From an uncultured Lachnospiraceae bacterium (lineage in GTDB: Bacteria > Bacillota > Clostridia > Lachnospirales > Lachnospiraceae): a stretch of DNA of 27,193 bases. The stretch spans positions 1-27,193 of the forward strand of contig CAKRVA010000021.1 of assembly GCA_934408585.1 (NCBI GenBank), read 5' to 3'. Positions 1 through 7,659 of this stretch are shown here, in pieces (position 1 is the stretch's first letter; every line of letters starts with the position of its first letter). Below the pieces are notes generated by a model. The model had not been told where the DNA came from and did not search any database. It worked only from the letters and a program-made list of their open reading frames with translations. Position numbers and translations under genes: made by a program.

Positions 1-103
1 CTTTGAGTCTTACGACTCGTTTTCTGGAATTTTTCAGGGTTGCATTGCTGTTTATTTGTCAAGGTTCTGTTGCTTTCGACAATCTTTTGTGTCGTCCGCA
101 ACG
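1..103 (-). other. Leader of a ribosomal RNA operon (16S gene just off the left edge)
   Basis: Read on the minus strand, the first ~100 nt follow a very strong promoter. They contain the motif GAACCTTGACAAATAAACAG (48-67), which resembles the leader/antitermination motifs found upstream of 16S rRNA in Firmicutes. Two hairpins are visible: GTTGC...CGACA/TGTCG...GCAAC (71-103) and GAGTC-GTAA-GACTC near 5-18. No open frame or ribosome binding site is present. The mature 16S sequence is not in the window, so the identity of the downstream gene is inferred. It could instead lead a tRNA or other stable RNA operon. Confidence 0.6.
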
Positions 104-109
104 AGTTAT

Positions 110-175
110 ATCTTAGCACCCTAAAATGTTATTGTCAACAATATTTTTCAATTTTTTTTATTTTTTTTGAATTCC
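110..175 (-). promoter_or_regulatory. Strong SigA promoter with A-tract UP element, probably rrn promoter
   Basis: On the minus strand a perfect -35 TTGACA (133-138) is followed by a 17-nt spacer and -10 TAAGAT (110-115). Directly upstream (about 139-175) is an A/T-only stretch with phased A-tracts, the usual look of an UP element at rRNA promoters. The predicted start is near 103. It points away from the lipoprotein gene and into the rRNA-type leader. Confidence 0.75.
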
Positions 176-192
176 TTTTTGGAGGTCGATGT

Positions 193-215
193 AAACCCGC
201 ATAAAACCTGGGTTT
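193..215 (-). other. Small hairpin between operon terminator and rrn promoter
   Basis: AAACCC (193-198) pairs with GGGTTT (210-215) around an 11-nt loop. It lies just beyond the terminator at 218-256 and could be a back-up terminator or a processing structure. No U tract follows on the minus strand, so its role is unclear. Confidence 0.35.
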
Positions 216-217
216 TT

Positions 218-256
218 ACAAAAAAGGTTGAAAACCAATTTTGATTTTCAACCTTA
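218..256 (-). terminator. Rho-independent terminator of the degV-to-lipoprotein operon
   Basis: On the minus strand an 11-bp perfect stem AAGGTTGAAAA/TTTTCAACCTT (224-234 with 245-255) is followed by a run of seven T. It lies 40 nt after the lipoprotein stop codon. It insulates the downstream rrn promoter from this operon. The plus-strand side ends in a short A run, so termination is mainly leftward. Confidence 0.85.
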
Positions 257-296
257 AAAATTACATTTATCATTCTGCATCCATGTTGTTGCATGA

Positions 297-1004
297 TTAT
301 TTACAATTCAGAATCGTCTCTGCCGAATCTGACTTTAATTTTAATTCCAGGGAATCTATATTTTGCAATTCCTCCGCCTTATACTCTCCAACGACAACAA
401 GTTCTGTGCTTTCCTGCGGTGCCAGTGTTCCCTGATACGTTGCCAGATCATTTAACAGCATTGTCGTCAGTGCATTCTTTTCGCTTCCGTTCAGGACAAT
501 TTTCATCCGCACAGTTCCAGGTATAACCGAAACTTCCTGTTCCTGCTCTGACAAATTTTTTAATTCAAATTTCAAAACAAGAAGCTGGCAGCCATCCGTT
601 GCATTCATTACAAAATAAATATCATTTCCATTGTTCGGATAGAAATCATCTACTTCATACTCTTTATATGTTACTTCAACATCCTGTAACCCAAGAATAC
701 TCTCAACAGATACCTCCGGCTCCTGCGTCGGTTGTTCCGTAGCTACATTTGCTGTTTCCGGACTCTGTGTCATATCCCCTTCTGCCATTGGCAGCACTTC
801 TTCCGCCGGCTCTTCGACGGGAATCTCTGTCAGTTTCTCTGCATACTTTGTATCATACTTCAGCAATGTGGATGCTGCATATTCTACCACAAGTGCTTCC
901 TCTTCCTCGGAAAGTTCCGGAATTTTGTTTGCACCGACACAGCCCGTAAGCATTACCAAAGATGCCAATAAGCATGCTATTGTAATTTTTCTTCTAATTT
1001 TCAT
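297..1004 (-). CDS. Putative secreted lipoprotein with C-terminal Ig-like domain
   Basis: This is a 235-residue protein with a basic N-terminus, a hydrophobic stretch and a lipobox (LMLTGC, Cys about residue 22), so it should be a diacylglycerol-anchored lipoprotein. An acidic, Glu/Pro-rich linker of about 70 residues follows. The last ~120 residues look like a beta-sandwich of the DUF4352/Ig-like type (inference from pattern only). An in-frame TTG lies two codons upstream, but GAGG sits 7-8 nt before the ATG at 1004 and only 2 nt before the TTG, so the ATG is chosen. It starts 24 nt after the histidine kinase stop and is the last gene before the terminator at 218-256. The position suggests an accessory or output of the two-component system. 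The true function is unknown. Confidence 0.75.
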   Translation of the reverse strand: MKIRRKITIACLLASLVMLTGCVGANKIPELSEEEEALVVEYAASTLLKYDTKYAEKLTEIPVEEPAEEVLPMAEGDMTQSPETANVATEQPTQEPEVSVESILGLQDVEVTYKEYEVDDFYPNNGNDIYFVMNATDGCQLLVLKFELKNLSEQEQEVSVIPGTVRMKIVLNGSEKNALTTMLLNDLATYQGTLAPQESTELVVVGEYKAEELQNIDSLELKLKSDSAETILNCK

Positions 1005-1028
1005 ATGCAATACCTCATGGCTATCTTA

Positions 1029-2513
1029 TCATTTCTGCTCTCCATTATCAAGTTCAAACCAAAACTCCACACCATTGTCATAATTCAGAACACCATAGGA
1101 TTGATTCATGGAATCCATAATTGCCTTAACAATGGAAAGTCCTACTCCATTTCCACCATATTCCCGTGTTCTTGCCTTGTCCACCTTATAAAATTTCTCC
1201 CATAAATGAGGCAGGCTTTCTTCCGGAATCGGTTTTCCGGTATTGAATACCGATACTCTTACCTTATCCTGAAGATTCTGAATCTTAACTTCAATGATTC
1301 TTTCTCCGTCTACATGATTTACCGCATTGCTGAAATAATTGTTAAACGCTTCTTCCACACCATATTCATCTGCCCAGACATGAATCGGCGGATATTTTTC
1401 CATCCGCAGCTGGATTCCCTTCTGTTCACACAAAATCATAGATGATTGAAGATAATTATCAATCAGTGCCGTTACATCAAACCGTTCCAAAGATACTTTG
1501 TTATTTCCAAACTCAAGCTGATTTAATGTCAACAGCTTCTGTACCATCTGATTCATCTTAGAAGCTTCATCTGCAATTACCTCACAATAGAAGTTTCTGC
1601 TTTCTTCATCATTATTCACGCACTCCTGCAAACCTTCTGCATATCCCTGGATTAATGCAATCGGCGTCTTTAATTCATGAGAAACATTCGATAAGAACTC
1701 CGTCCTCATCTGTTCCATTTCATTTTTCTTCTCAATGTCACGCTTCAATTCGTTATTTGCACTCTTTAATTCTGAAATTGTTGTTTCCAGCGTTTCTGAC
1801 AATTTATTAATATTCTGTCCCAGTAATGCAATTTCCGTTTTACTTTTACCGGTATATTTTGCATCAAAATCCAATTCAATCATTCGTTCCGATATTCTGG
1901 TCATCTCTTTAATTGGTTCTGTGATTTTTCTCGAAATCACCATAATCAGAACAGAAGCAAACAAAGCAGCTCCAATACCGATATATGCCAGAAACCGGTT
2001 GGCAATCGCAACGCTTTCCCTTATGCTTTCCAACGGACTGCGGAACAGAAAAAGATTTCCGTTATCCAGGACACCCCACATATCAATATATTCCTGTTTC
2101 GTACGCTCATCCAGAAGCATCCGCATCTCATATTGTTCTCCTTTTTCGAGGAGGCGGTTTGCCGGCAGATTATTTCCTTCAAAAAGATAATCCAGAAGCT
2201 GCCTGGATAATATCTCATAATTATTTGACGAAGTCTTTAATGTCTTTGCTTCTGCATCAATAATGATGATATCAATATTGTTTTTTGCACACAGATTCTG
2301 GAATTCGATATCAAAATTTTCCGAATCAAAGCCTCCTTCGTTCGACACATTATTAATAAACTGATAGGATTCCTGCATTGTCTTCTGTTTGTCATTCAGA
2401 TAATACTTTTCCAAAAAGGTATTATTAATAAACCAGCACAATAAAATTGTGCCGGCCATTAAGCATCCAAAAATCAGTGTGAATTGTTTTTGAATTGAAT
2501 ATTTATACTTCAA
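1029..2513 (-). CDS. Membrane sensor histidine kinase (HAMP, HisKA, HATPase), TTG start
   Basis: The 494-residue kinase has a membrane segment at ~10-30, an extracytoplasmic sensor of about 140 residues, and a second membrane segment at ~172-194. HAMP and coiled coil follow at ~195-270. The HisKA H-box is SHELKTP with phospho-acceptor His279. The HATPase domain has N-box residues N392/N396 and G-box GGNGVGLSIVK near 453-463. The start is TTG at 2513: the frame is closed by TGA TAA just upstream, GGGG lies 7 nt before it, and the next in-frame ATG is inside the first membrane segment. The gene overlaps the end of the response regulator by 11 nt, implying translational coupling. The signal is unknown. 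Confidence 0.92.
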   Translation of the reverse strand: MKYKYSIQKQFTLIFGCLMAGTILLCWFINNTFLEKYYLNDKQKTMQESYQFINNVSNEGGFDSENFDIEFQNLCAKNNIDIIIIDAEAKTLKTSSNNYEILSRQLLDYLFEGNNLPANRLLEKGEQYEMRMLLDERTKQEYIDMWGVLDNGNLFLFRSPLESIRESVAIANRFLAYIGIGAALFASVLIMVISRKITEPIKEMTRISERMIELDFDAKYTGKSKTEIALLGQNINKLSETLETTISELKSANNELKRDIEKKNEMEQMRTEFLSNVSHELKTPIALIQGYAEGLQECVNNDEESRNFYCEVIADEASKMNQMVQKLLTLNQLEFGNNKVSLERFDVTALIDNYLQSSMILCEQKGIQLRMEKYPPIHVWADEYGVEEAFNNYFSNAVNHVDGERIIEVKIQNLQDKVRVSVFNTGKPIPEESLPHLWEKFYKVDKARTREYGGNGVGLSIVKAIMDSMNQSYGVLNYDNGVEFWFELDNGEQK

Positions 2514-3177
2514 ATTTATACCCCATTCCCCAAATGGTTTTTATCAGGTCACCCTTGGCACCCATTTTGCTCCGTAATTTTTTCACATGTGTATCAATTG
2601 TTCTTGCATCACCAAAATAATCATAATTCCAGACATTGTTTAAAATCTTTTCTCTTGATAATGCAATCCCTTTATTTTCCATAAAATAAGTAAGCAGTTC
2701 AAACTCCTTAAAGCTTAAATCCACCGGTTTTCCATCAATCATAACGCTATGTGCTTTTTTGTCTACCACAATACCTGCTTCTTCAATGCTTTCCTGCTCT
2801 TCGGTTTTATTTGTTCTGCGAAGAACTGCTTCTACTCTGGCGACAAGAATTTTCGGGCTGAACGGCTTTGTGATGTATTCATCTACGCCCAGCTGGAATC
2901 CCTGTAACTCGTCACGTTCATCTCCCTTGGCAGTCAGCATGATAATCGGTACTTTTGAAGTCTGGCGGATTTCGCGGCATACTTCCCAGCCATCCACTTT
3001 GGGCATCATAACATCCAGAATAATCAGTGCGATGTCCTTTCTTTCATAAAAGAGATCAAGTGCCTGGCTTCCATCCTCTGCTTCCAATACTTCATAATTG
3101 CTTTTCACAAGGAAATCCTTTACCAGTTTCCGCATACGGCTTTCATCATCTACTACAAGAATTTTTAATCGTTCCAT
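2503..3177 (-). CDS. OmpR/PhoB-family response regulator
   Basis: The 224-residue protein has a receiver domain (1-120) with acidic pocket D10/D11, phospho-acceptor D55 in LIILDVMMP, T82 and K104. A winged-helix DNA-binding domain follows (about 128-224), ending in the typical TIWGMGYKFEV strand-turn-strand. It is the cognate partner of the kinase encoded immediately downstream, which it overlaps. A purine-rich GGCGGGACAGGAG precedes the ATG. The target genes are not evident; autoregulation of the cluster is plausible, but no clear direct-repeat operator was found nearby. Confidence 0.95.
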   Translation of the reverse strand: MERLKILVVDDESRMRKLVKDFLVKSNYEVLEAEDGSQALDLFYERKDIALIILDVMMPKVDGWEVCREIRQTSKVPIIMLTAKGDERDELQGFQLGVDEYITKPFSPKILVARVEAVLRRTNKTEEQESIEEAGIVVDKKAHSVMIDGKPVDLSFKEFELLTYFMENKGIALSREKILNNVWNYDYFGDARTIDTHVKKLRSKMGAKGDLIKTIWGMGYKFEV

Positions 3178-3221
3178 ACTCCTGTCCCGCCTTTCGGACT
3201 TATTATCTCATAGAATTATGT

Positions 3222-3827
3222 TCATTCTGTGAATTTCTCTGTATCCGTTTCTTCCTCAGATGTCATTCCGAGTTCCTGTTCTTTTTCACGCACCGCAGCT
3301 TCTCTTTCCGACAATTCTTTTTCCCAGGATGCATATTCATTAATAATTGCGCTGCGATAATTAATTGCATTCACATTTTCACCGTTCATGGTAATGACAA
3401 ACATTGCTATGACCGCAAAAGCAAGAATCACATTTGCAATGATAGAAATTCTTCTTCGAGATTCCTGTGATTTTTTCTGTTTTACAGATGGGCGAACATA
3501 TTCTCTGGCAACACCACGATTCGCCTTTTCATCCGGAGAATCAAATGCAAATGTCGTATAAAGCGGCACAGGTCGAATTCTATCTTCTTCAATTCCACCT
3601 TCCCGCAAACGTCCCTGCAAATATTTCAGATACTCCCAGCCCACCGGAGTAACAAACATTTTTTCATCCAGAACACGGTCATAAATGGATAACATGTTTT
3701 CTATACTTCTTCCCGATAAACGCTCTTCAAAGTATATTGCTCTCTTCTGTTCTTCTTCTGCTTTTCTCGCGTCCTGTAGAGAACCAAACCGATATCCTGC
3801 AACAACGAAATTATTCTGCTCGCTCAT
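3222..3827 (-). CDS. Conserved-looking hypothetical single-pass membrane protein
   Basis: This 201-residue protein has no family I can name. The first ~120 residues are soluble and charged, with an Ala/Glu-rich helical start (YRFGSLQDARKAEEE) and a segment FVTPVGWEYLKYLQ. A basic patch precedes one membrane helix at about 127-148. A Glu-rich, coiled-coil-like tail of ~45 residues follows. Upstream in-frame starts exist, but AAGGA lies 8 nt before the ATG at 3827 and the longer frame would run back into degV, so 3827 is preferred. It begins 10 nt after degV and is followed by the two-component genes, suggesting one transcript. The tail may face the outside and touch the sensor kinase (speculation). 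Confidence 0.65.
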   Translation of the reverse strand: MSEQNNFVVAGYRFGSLQDARKAEEEQKRAIYFEERLSGRSIENMLSIYDRVLDEKMFVTPVGWEYLKYLQGRLREGGIEEDRIRPVPLYTTFAFDSPDEKANRGVAREYVRPSVKQKKSQESRRRISIIANVILAFAVIAMFVITMNGENVNAINYRSAIINEYASWEKELSEREAAVREKEQELGMTSEEETDTEKFTE

Positions 3828-3837
3828 CTTTTCATCC

Positions 3838-4689
3838 TTACTCTTTTGAAATAAATAATACTCCAAGTGTTCCATATCCACAGTGGCTGGAGATTACGCC
3901 TCCGGCACGGGTAATGTGTATTTCTTTAAAATAATGCAGATCTTCCAGATATTTTCTCACTTCTTCAATCACTTCCGCATCACTGCCGGAATGTGTAATA
4001 AATACTCTGTCATTACATGCATTTAAAAGTTCCGGTTCCAGATCTTTCGCATAAGAAAGTGTTGCTTTCAAAATATTTCCACGATATTTTTTATCCGGCT
4101 GCATTTTGCCGTTCTTCACAATGATTTTGGGATGAAGCTTCAGTGCTCCGCCTGCCAGTGCTGCAAGTCCGCTGCATCTGCCGCCACGATATAAATAAGT
4201 CAGAGTATCTACAACAAAGCTTGCACGTACCCTCGGTTTTATCTGTTCTATTTTTTCAACGATTTCTGATGCACAGATTCCGTTTTGTGCCATAATGGCT
4301 GCCTCAATAACCTGCAGCCCGATACCGGTAGAAAGATTACCTGAATTGATTACAAACATCTGCTGCGTGGCATTCATCTCTTCTGCCGCCATCCGCATCA
4401 CATTTCCGGAAGTAGACATATCATCGGAAATTGAAAAACAAATAACCTCCATGCCCTCTTCAATATATGGTTTTACCTTTTCTATTACATCCATCATTGC
4501 AACTGCAGATGTTTTTGGTGTTGTTTTGTATTCATCGGACCAAGCATATATTTCATCGGGAGATATATTTACTCCATCGAGGTATTCCTCTTCTCCCAGC
4601 AAAATATGAAGTGGGAGAATTGTAATGTCATATCTCTCCAATAAATCTTGTGACAAATCGCAGGTACTGTCTGAAATAATCTTAACCAT
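3838..4689 (-). CDS. DegV/FakB-family fatty-acid-binding protein
   Basis: At 283 residues the length fits the DegV family, whose members bind a fatty acid; in Gram-positives FakB proteins present it to the kinase FakA. Family signatures are visible: N-terminal VKIISDSTCDL, the TTPKTSAVAM segment (~57-65), the STSG ligand loop (~92-95), VINSGNLSTG, and LTYLYRGGRCSG near 163-174. The frame stays open upstream into the tmRNA gene, but that part has no DegV homology. The ATG at 4689 has GCGAGGA 7-8 nt before it, so it is the start. No fakA lies in the window. It heads the cluster with the membrane protein and two-component genes. Which fatty acid it binds cannot be told. Confidence 0.92.
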   Translation of the reverse strand: MVKIISDSTCDLSQDLLERYDITILPLHILLGEEEYLDGVNISPDEIYAWSDEYKTTPKTSAVAMMDVIEKVKPYIEEGMEVICFSISDDMSTSGNVMRMAAEEMNATQQMFVINSGNLSTGIGLQVIEAAIMAQNGICASEIVEKIEQIKPRVRASFVVDTLTYLYRGGRCSGLAALAGGALKLHPKIIVKNGKMQPDKKYRGNILKATLSYAKDLEPELLNACNDRVFITHSGSDAEVIEEVRKYLEDLHYFKEIHITRAGGVISSHCGYGTLGVLFISKE

Positions 4690-4716
4690 TCTTTTTCCTC
4701 GCTTCTTCTTTTTGTG

Positions 4717-4746
4717 AAATGGCACGGTAAAACTACCGTGCCATTT
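4717..4746 (-). terminator. Hairpin after ssrA, before degV; weak terminator or attenuator
   Basis: A perfect 13-bp inverted repeat AAATGGCACGGTA/TACCGTGCCATTT with a 4-nt loop lies 12 nt past the tmRNA 3' end and 28 nt before the degV ATG. On the minus strand it is followed only by TTTCAC, so the U tract is poor. Partial termination with read-through into degV is plausible. Confidence 0.6.
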
Positions 4747-4757
4747 GTTTCCGTGAG

Positions 4758-5105
4758 TGGACCAGGCGGGAGTCGAACCCGCGTCCAAAAGCCCATTCCC
4801 TGTCCTTCTACTATCATAGTCAGCCAATCTGTGATTGCTCACCATTCCCTCTACCTGACGGGGGCAGACGCTCTTCAGGTTTCAGTAGCTTCATATTACG
4901 CCCATGGGGGCAAAGCTTAACCCATGTCGTTTCCTACATCGTTGATGCCTGGGTCTTAATGTGTAGGTGCACTAAGTCAGACAGCTGCCCTTAGGCAGCA
5001 AATGCTAATTTTTCGTCAGCGTTTATATTTATTTTCGCGATTTGACGCATCGCCTGCGGATAGCTTCTCCAGCTGCAAGACCCCTGTCGAAACCTTGACT
5101 AGCCC
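4758..5105 (-). ncRNA. ssrA: tmRNA (transfer-messenger RNA)
   Basis: tmRNA rescues stalled ribosomes and tags the nascent peptide for proteolysis, working with SmpB. The tRNA-like ends are visible: 5' GGGCTAG (5099-5105) pairs with CTGGTCC (4759-4765), and the T-arm reads GCGGGTTCGACTCCCGC. CCA is not encoded after the discriminator A and must be added. The tag frame runs from a GCG resume codon (5036-5038) to TAA (4991-4993) and encodes AKININADEKLAFAA. The stop lies in a GCTGCC/GGCAGC hairpin. The gene is 68 nt downstream of smpB, as is usual in Firmicutes. Exact ends are inferred from acceptor-stem pairing. Confidence 0.96.
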
Positions 5106-5135
5106 TTATTTCAAATATATCTTTCTTACCTCGTT

Positions 5136-5164
5136 ATTATAAATGAGATTTTCCCAAAAATCAA
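5136..5164 (-). promoter_or_regulatory. ssrA promoter
   Basis: On the minus strand TTGATT (5159-5164), a 17-nt spacer and a perfect TATAAT (5136-5141) lie about 30 nt upstream of the mature tmRNA 5' end. This leaves a short leader to be trimmed. It lets ssrA be transcribed independently of smpB. Confidence 0.8.
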
Positions 5165-5173
5165 CTTATCCTG

Positions 5174-5641
5174 TTAAACGCGAAGACGTATCTTTAATTC
5201 CTTTTCTGCCTCACGTTTCTGGTCTTTCTTTGCAATATCCTGTCGTTTATCGTACAATTTCTTACCACGTGCAAGACCGATTTCTATCTTGGCTCTTCCA
5301 TTGCTGAAATACACCTGCAACGGCACAATGGTATATCCTTTTTCTGCGCTGTTGCCAATCAGTTTCCGAATCTGCTCTTTATGAAGAAGCAGTTTCCGCA
5401 CACGCAATGGGTCCTTATTAAAAATATTACCCTTTTCATATGGACTGATATGCATTCCATATATAAACACTTCTGCATTTTCAATGCGGATAAATGCTTC
5501 CTTAATGCTGCATTTTCCCATTCGAAGAGATTTTACTTCCGTTCCGTGCAAAACCAGACCTGCTTCATATTTTTCTTCGATAAAATAATCATGATATGCT
5601 TTTTTATTGTTGGCAACCAGTTTCATTTCTTCTTTTGCCAT
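5174..5641 (-). CDS. smpB: SsrA-binding protein SmpB
   Basis: The 155-residue protein has the family's usual length and signatures: NKKAYHDYFIEEKYEAGLVLHGTEVKS at the N-terminus (OB fold), ISPYEKGN in the middle, PLQVYFSNGRAKIEIGLARGKKLYDKR, and the basic C-terminal tail that enters the mRNA channel. It binds the tRNA-like domain of tmRNA and brings it to the stalled ribosome. A TTG lies six codons upstream, but AAAGG is spaced 9 nt before the ATG at 5641, which matches the conserved MAKEE start. It follows rnr by 29 nt and precedes ssrA. Confidence 0.97.
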   Translation of the reverse strand: MAKEEMKLVANNKKAYHDYFIEEKYEAGLVLHGTEVKSLRMGKCSIKEAFIRIENAEVFIYGMHISPYEKGNIFNKDPLRVRKLLLHKEQIRKLIGNSAEKGYTIVPLQVYFSNGRAKIEIGLARGKKLYDKRQDIAKKDQKREAEKELKIRLRV

Positions 5642-5670
5642 AGGAACCAGCCTTTCCAAAATTCACTATT

Positions 5671-7608
5671 TTATGCAAGTATAAACTCTACCGTTTTCAT
5701 TTGCAAGTCTACATCATCGACAATAACCGATACTCTTTGTCCTAATTTGTATGTTTTCCCGGTATCTCTGCCTACCATCTCATAAGATTCTTCTACATAA
5801 TAGTAAAAATCTCCTGCCATCCGGGATACATGGACCATTCCTTCTACCGTATTGGGAAGTTCCACATAAATTCCCCATGCCGTCACTCCGGAAATAACGC
5901 CTTCGTATTCTTCCCCTATTTTATTCAGCATATATTGGGCTTTTTTGAGTTTTTCCGTTTCACGCTCTGCTTCATCTGCCCTGCGTTCCATCTCTGATGA
6001 ATGCTTTGCTACCTCGGGAAGAATGCTCTCGTAATGCTCCAATCGTTTCGGACTCATTTTTCCACGAAGCTGTTCTTTAATAATCCGGTGTATCTGTAAA
6101 TCCGGATATCTGCGGATAGGCGAAGTAAAATGACAATAAAACGAACATGCCAGACCAAAATGTCCGGTACACTCCGTCTGATACTGTGCTCTTTTCATGC
6201 TCCGGAGCGTCAGTCTGCTAATCAATGCTTCTTCCGGCGTTCCTTCGATTTTCGTCAGAAGTTTTTGGATTTCTTTTGGATGAATTTCATTTTCTCCACT
6301 TTTTACTTTTATATTGTAGCCAAAATTATGAAGGAATGTGCTGAGCTTCATAATCTTTTCCGGATCCGGATTCTCATGGGTACGATATACAAACGGCAGC
6401 TCCATCCAGTAAAAATGCTGTGCAACAGTTTCGTTGGCAAGGAGCATAAATTCTTCTATGATTTTGTTTGCCACACGACGTTCATACGGTTTAATAAAAA
6501 GTGGTGTTCCATCTTTTGCAAGAATAATTTTACTCTCGGGAAAATCAAAGTCAATGGACCCCCGTTTCTTTCTATTCTTCCGCAGTATCTCCGAAAGCTT
6601 CTGCATCAGGCGAAACATGGGAACCTGCAATTTGTAACGTTCGCAAAGTGCTTCATCTTCGTTTTCAAGGATATTGCTCACGTCCGTATAATTCATACGT
6701 TCGTTTACGCAGATTACGCTTTCCACGATTTCGTGGTCAACCACTTCTCCCTTTTCATTCACCGTCATAAGGCAACTGAGAGCCAGACGGTCCTCTCCCA
6801 TATTCAATGAACACATTCCGTTCGATAACACATGCGGCAGCATCGGAATCACCCGGTCTACAAGATAAACACTCGTCCCACGGTCCAATGCTTCTCTGTC
6901 AAGTGCAGAATTTTCCTGTACATAATTCGTCACGTCTGCAATATGGACTCCTAAATGGTAACATCCATCCTCATAAGACAGACTAATCGCATCATCGAGG
7001 TCCTTTGCATCCTCTCCATCAATCGTAACCGTCATCCAGTCTCTGAAATCACGTCTGCCCTGCCGGTCTGCATCACTTACTTCATTCGCAACACGAATTG
7101 CCTGATTGTATACCCGTTCCGGAAATTCCTCCGGCAAATCAAAGCCTTTGACAATCGACAGAATATCTACGCCAGGATCATTGATATGTCCCAGAATTTC
7201 TATCACTTTTCCTTCCGGCTTATGCTTGCTGTCCCCATAGTCTGTCAGCTCTACCACAACTTTATGACCGTTTACGGCTCCTTTGGAGCGTTCTACCGGT
7301 ACAAAAATATCGGTGGCAATCTTTTCATTGTCAGGAATCACAAATCCAAAATTCTTGCATTTGTCATAGGTTCCCACAACCTGGCTGATTCCTCTTTTTA
7401 TAATGGAAGTAACGGCTGCCTCACGTCGTTTTCCTTTCTGGACATCCGACACTTCAACTTCAACCGTATCCAGATGAAATGCTCCCCCCGTACATTCCGG
7501 CGGAATAAACAAATCATCCTGTTCTCCCTCTACTTCCACAAATCCGAATCCTTTGCTGTTACTTATAAAGGTTCCAATAAATTTTTCTTTCTTTTCCTTC
7601 CGTTTCAT
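5671..7608 (-). CDS. rnr: Ribonuclease R (RNB-family 3'-5' exoribonuclease)
   Basis: The 645-residue enzyme degrades structured RNA from the 3' end and takes part in tmRNA-linked mRNA decay. N-terminal cold-shock/OB domains (about 10-140) show the RNA-binding pattern KGFGFV. The RNB catalytic domain (~190-520) carries the metal-binding cluster DGEDAKDLDDA (197-207; D200, D203, D205, D206). An S1 domain (~565-645) starts at EEYEGVISGVTAWG. The protein stops right after S1 and lacks the long Lys-rich tail of many RNase R proteins. An ATG nine codons upstream lies in a terminator U tract; GGGAG sits 4-5 nt before the ATG at 7608, so the latter is chosen. The neighbours are secG upstream and smpB downstream. 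Confidence 0.96.
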   Translation of the reverse strand: MKRKEKKEKFIGTFISNSKGFGFVEVEGEQDDLFIPPECTGGAFHLDTVEVEVSDVQKGKRREAAVTSIIKRGISQVVGTYDKCKNFGFVIPDNEKIATDIFVPVERSKGAVNGHKVVVELTDYGDSKHKPEGKVIEILGHINDPGVDILSIVKGFDLPEEFPERVYNQAIRVANEVSDADRQGRRDFRDWMTVTIDGEDAKDLDDAISLSYEDGCYHLGVHIADVTNYVQENSALDREALDRGTSVYLVDRVIPMLPHVLSNGMCSLNMGEDRLALSCLMTVNEKGEVVDHEIVESVICVNERMNYTDVSNILENEDEALCERYKLQVPMFRLMQKLSEILRKNRKKRGSIDFDFPESKIILAKDGTPLFIKPYERRVANKIIEEFMLLANETVAQHFYWMELPFVYRTHENPDPEKIMKLSTFLHNFGYNIKVKSGENEIHPKEIQKLLTKIEGTPEEALISRLTLRSMKRAQYQTECTGHFGLACSFYCHFTSPIRRYPDLQIHRIIKEQLRGKMSPKRLEHYESILPEVAKHSSEMERRADEAERETEKLKKAQYMLNKIGEEYEGVISGVTAWGIYVELPNTVEGMVHVSRMAGDFYYYVEESYEMVGRDTGKTYKLGQRVSVIVDDVDLQMKTVEFILA

Positions 7609-7624
7609 TTTTCTCCCATACGAT

Positions 7625-7654
7625 AAAAAAGGCATTCTTTTTCAAGAATGCCTT
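7625..7654 (-). terminator. Terminator/attenuator between secG and rnr
   Basis: On the minus strand an 11-bp perfect stem AAGGCATTCTT/AAGAATGCCTT with a 4-nt loop runs into six T. It starts 5 nt after the secG stop and ends 17 nt before the rnr ATG. No promoter fits in the remaining gap, so rnr must depend on read-through or on a promoter within the hairpin region. Confidence 0.85.
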
Positions 7655-7659
7655 AATCT

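Noticed and set aside
3178..3221. Separate promoter for the response regulator
   Set aside because: An extended -10-like TGAGATAAT is visible on the minus strand, but no acceptable -35 is found at proper spacing.
4690..4845. N-terminal extension of degV running back into the tmRNA gene
   Set aside because: The extra residues come from the tRNA-like part of tmRNA and the hairpin. The ATG at 4689 has a good ribosome binding site and begins the conserved DegV domain.
6130..6810. 226-codon open frame on the plus strand
   Set aside because: It is antisense to the RNB domain of rnr, is rich in Cys, Phe and His with no recognisable domain, and is explained by codon bias of the real gene.
6955..7626. 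223-codon open frame on the plus strand
   Set aside because: It is antisense to the N-terminal half of rnr and has no domain or ribosome binding site that stands out.
7609..7635. Upstream ATG start for rnr at 7635
   Set aside because: It lies in the terminator stem and has no ribosome binding site; GGGAG precedes the ATG at 7608.
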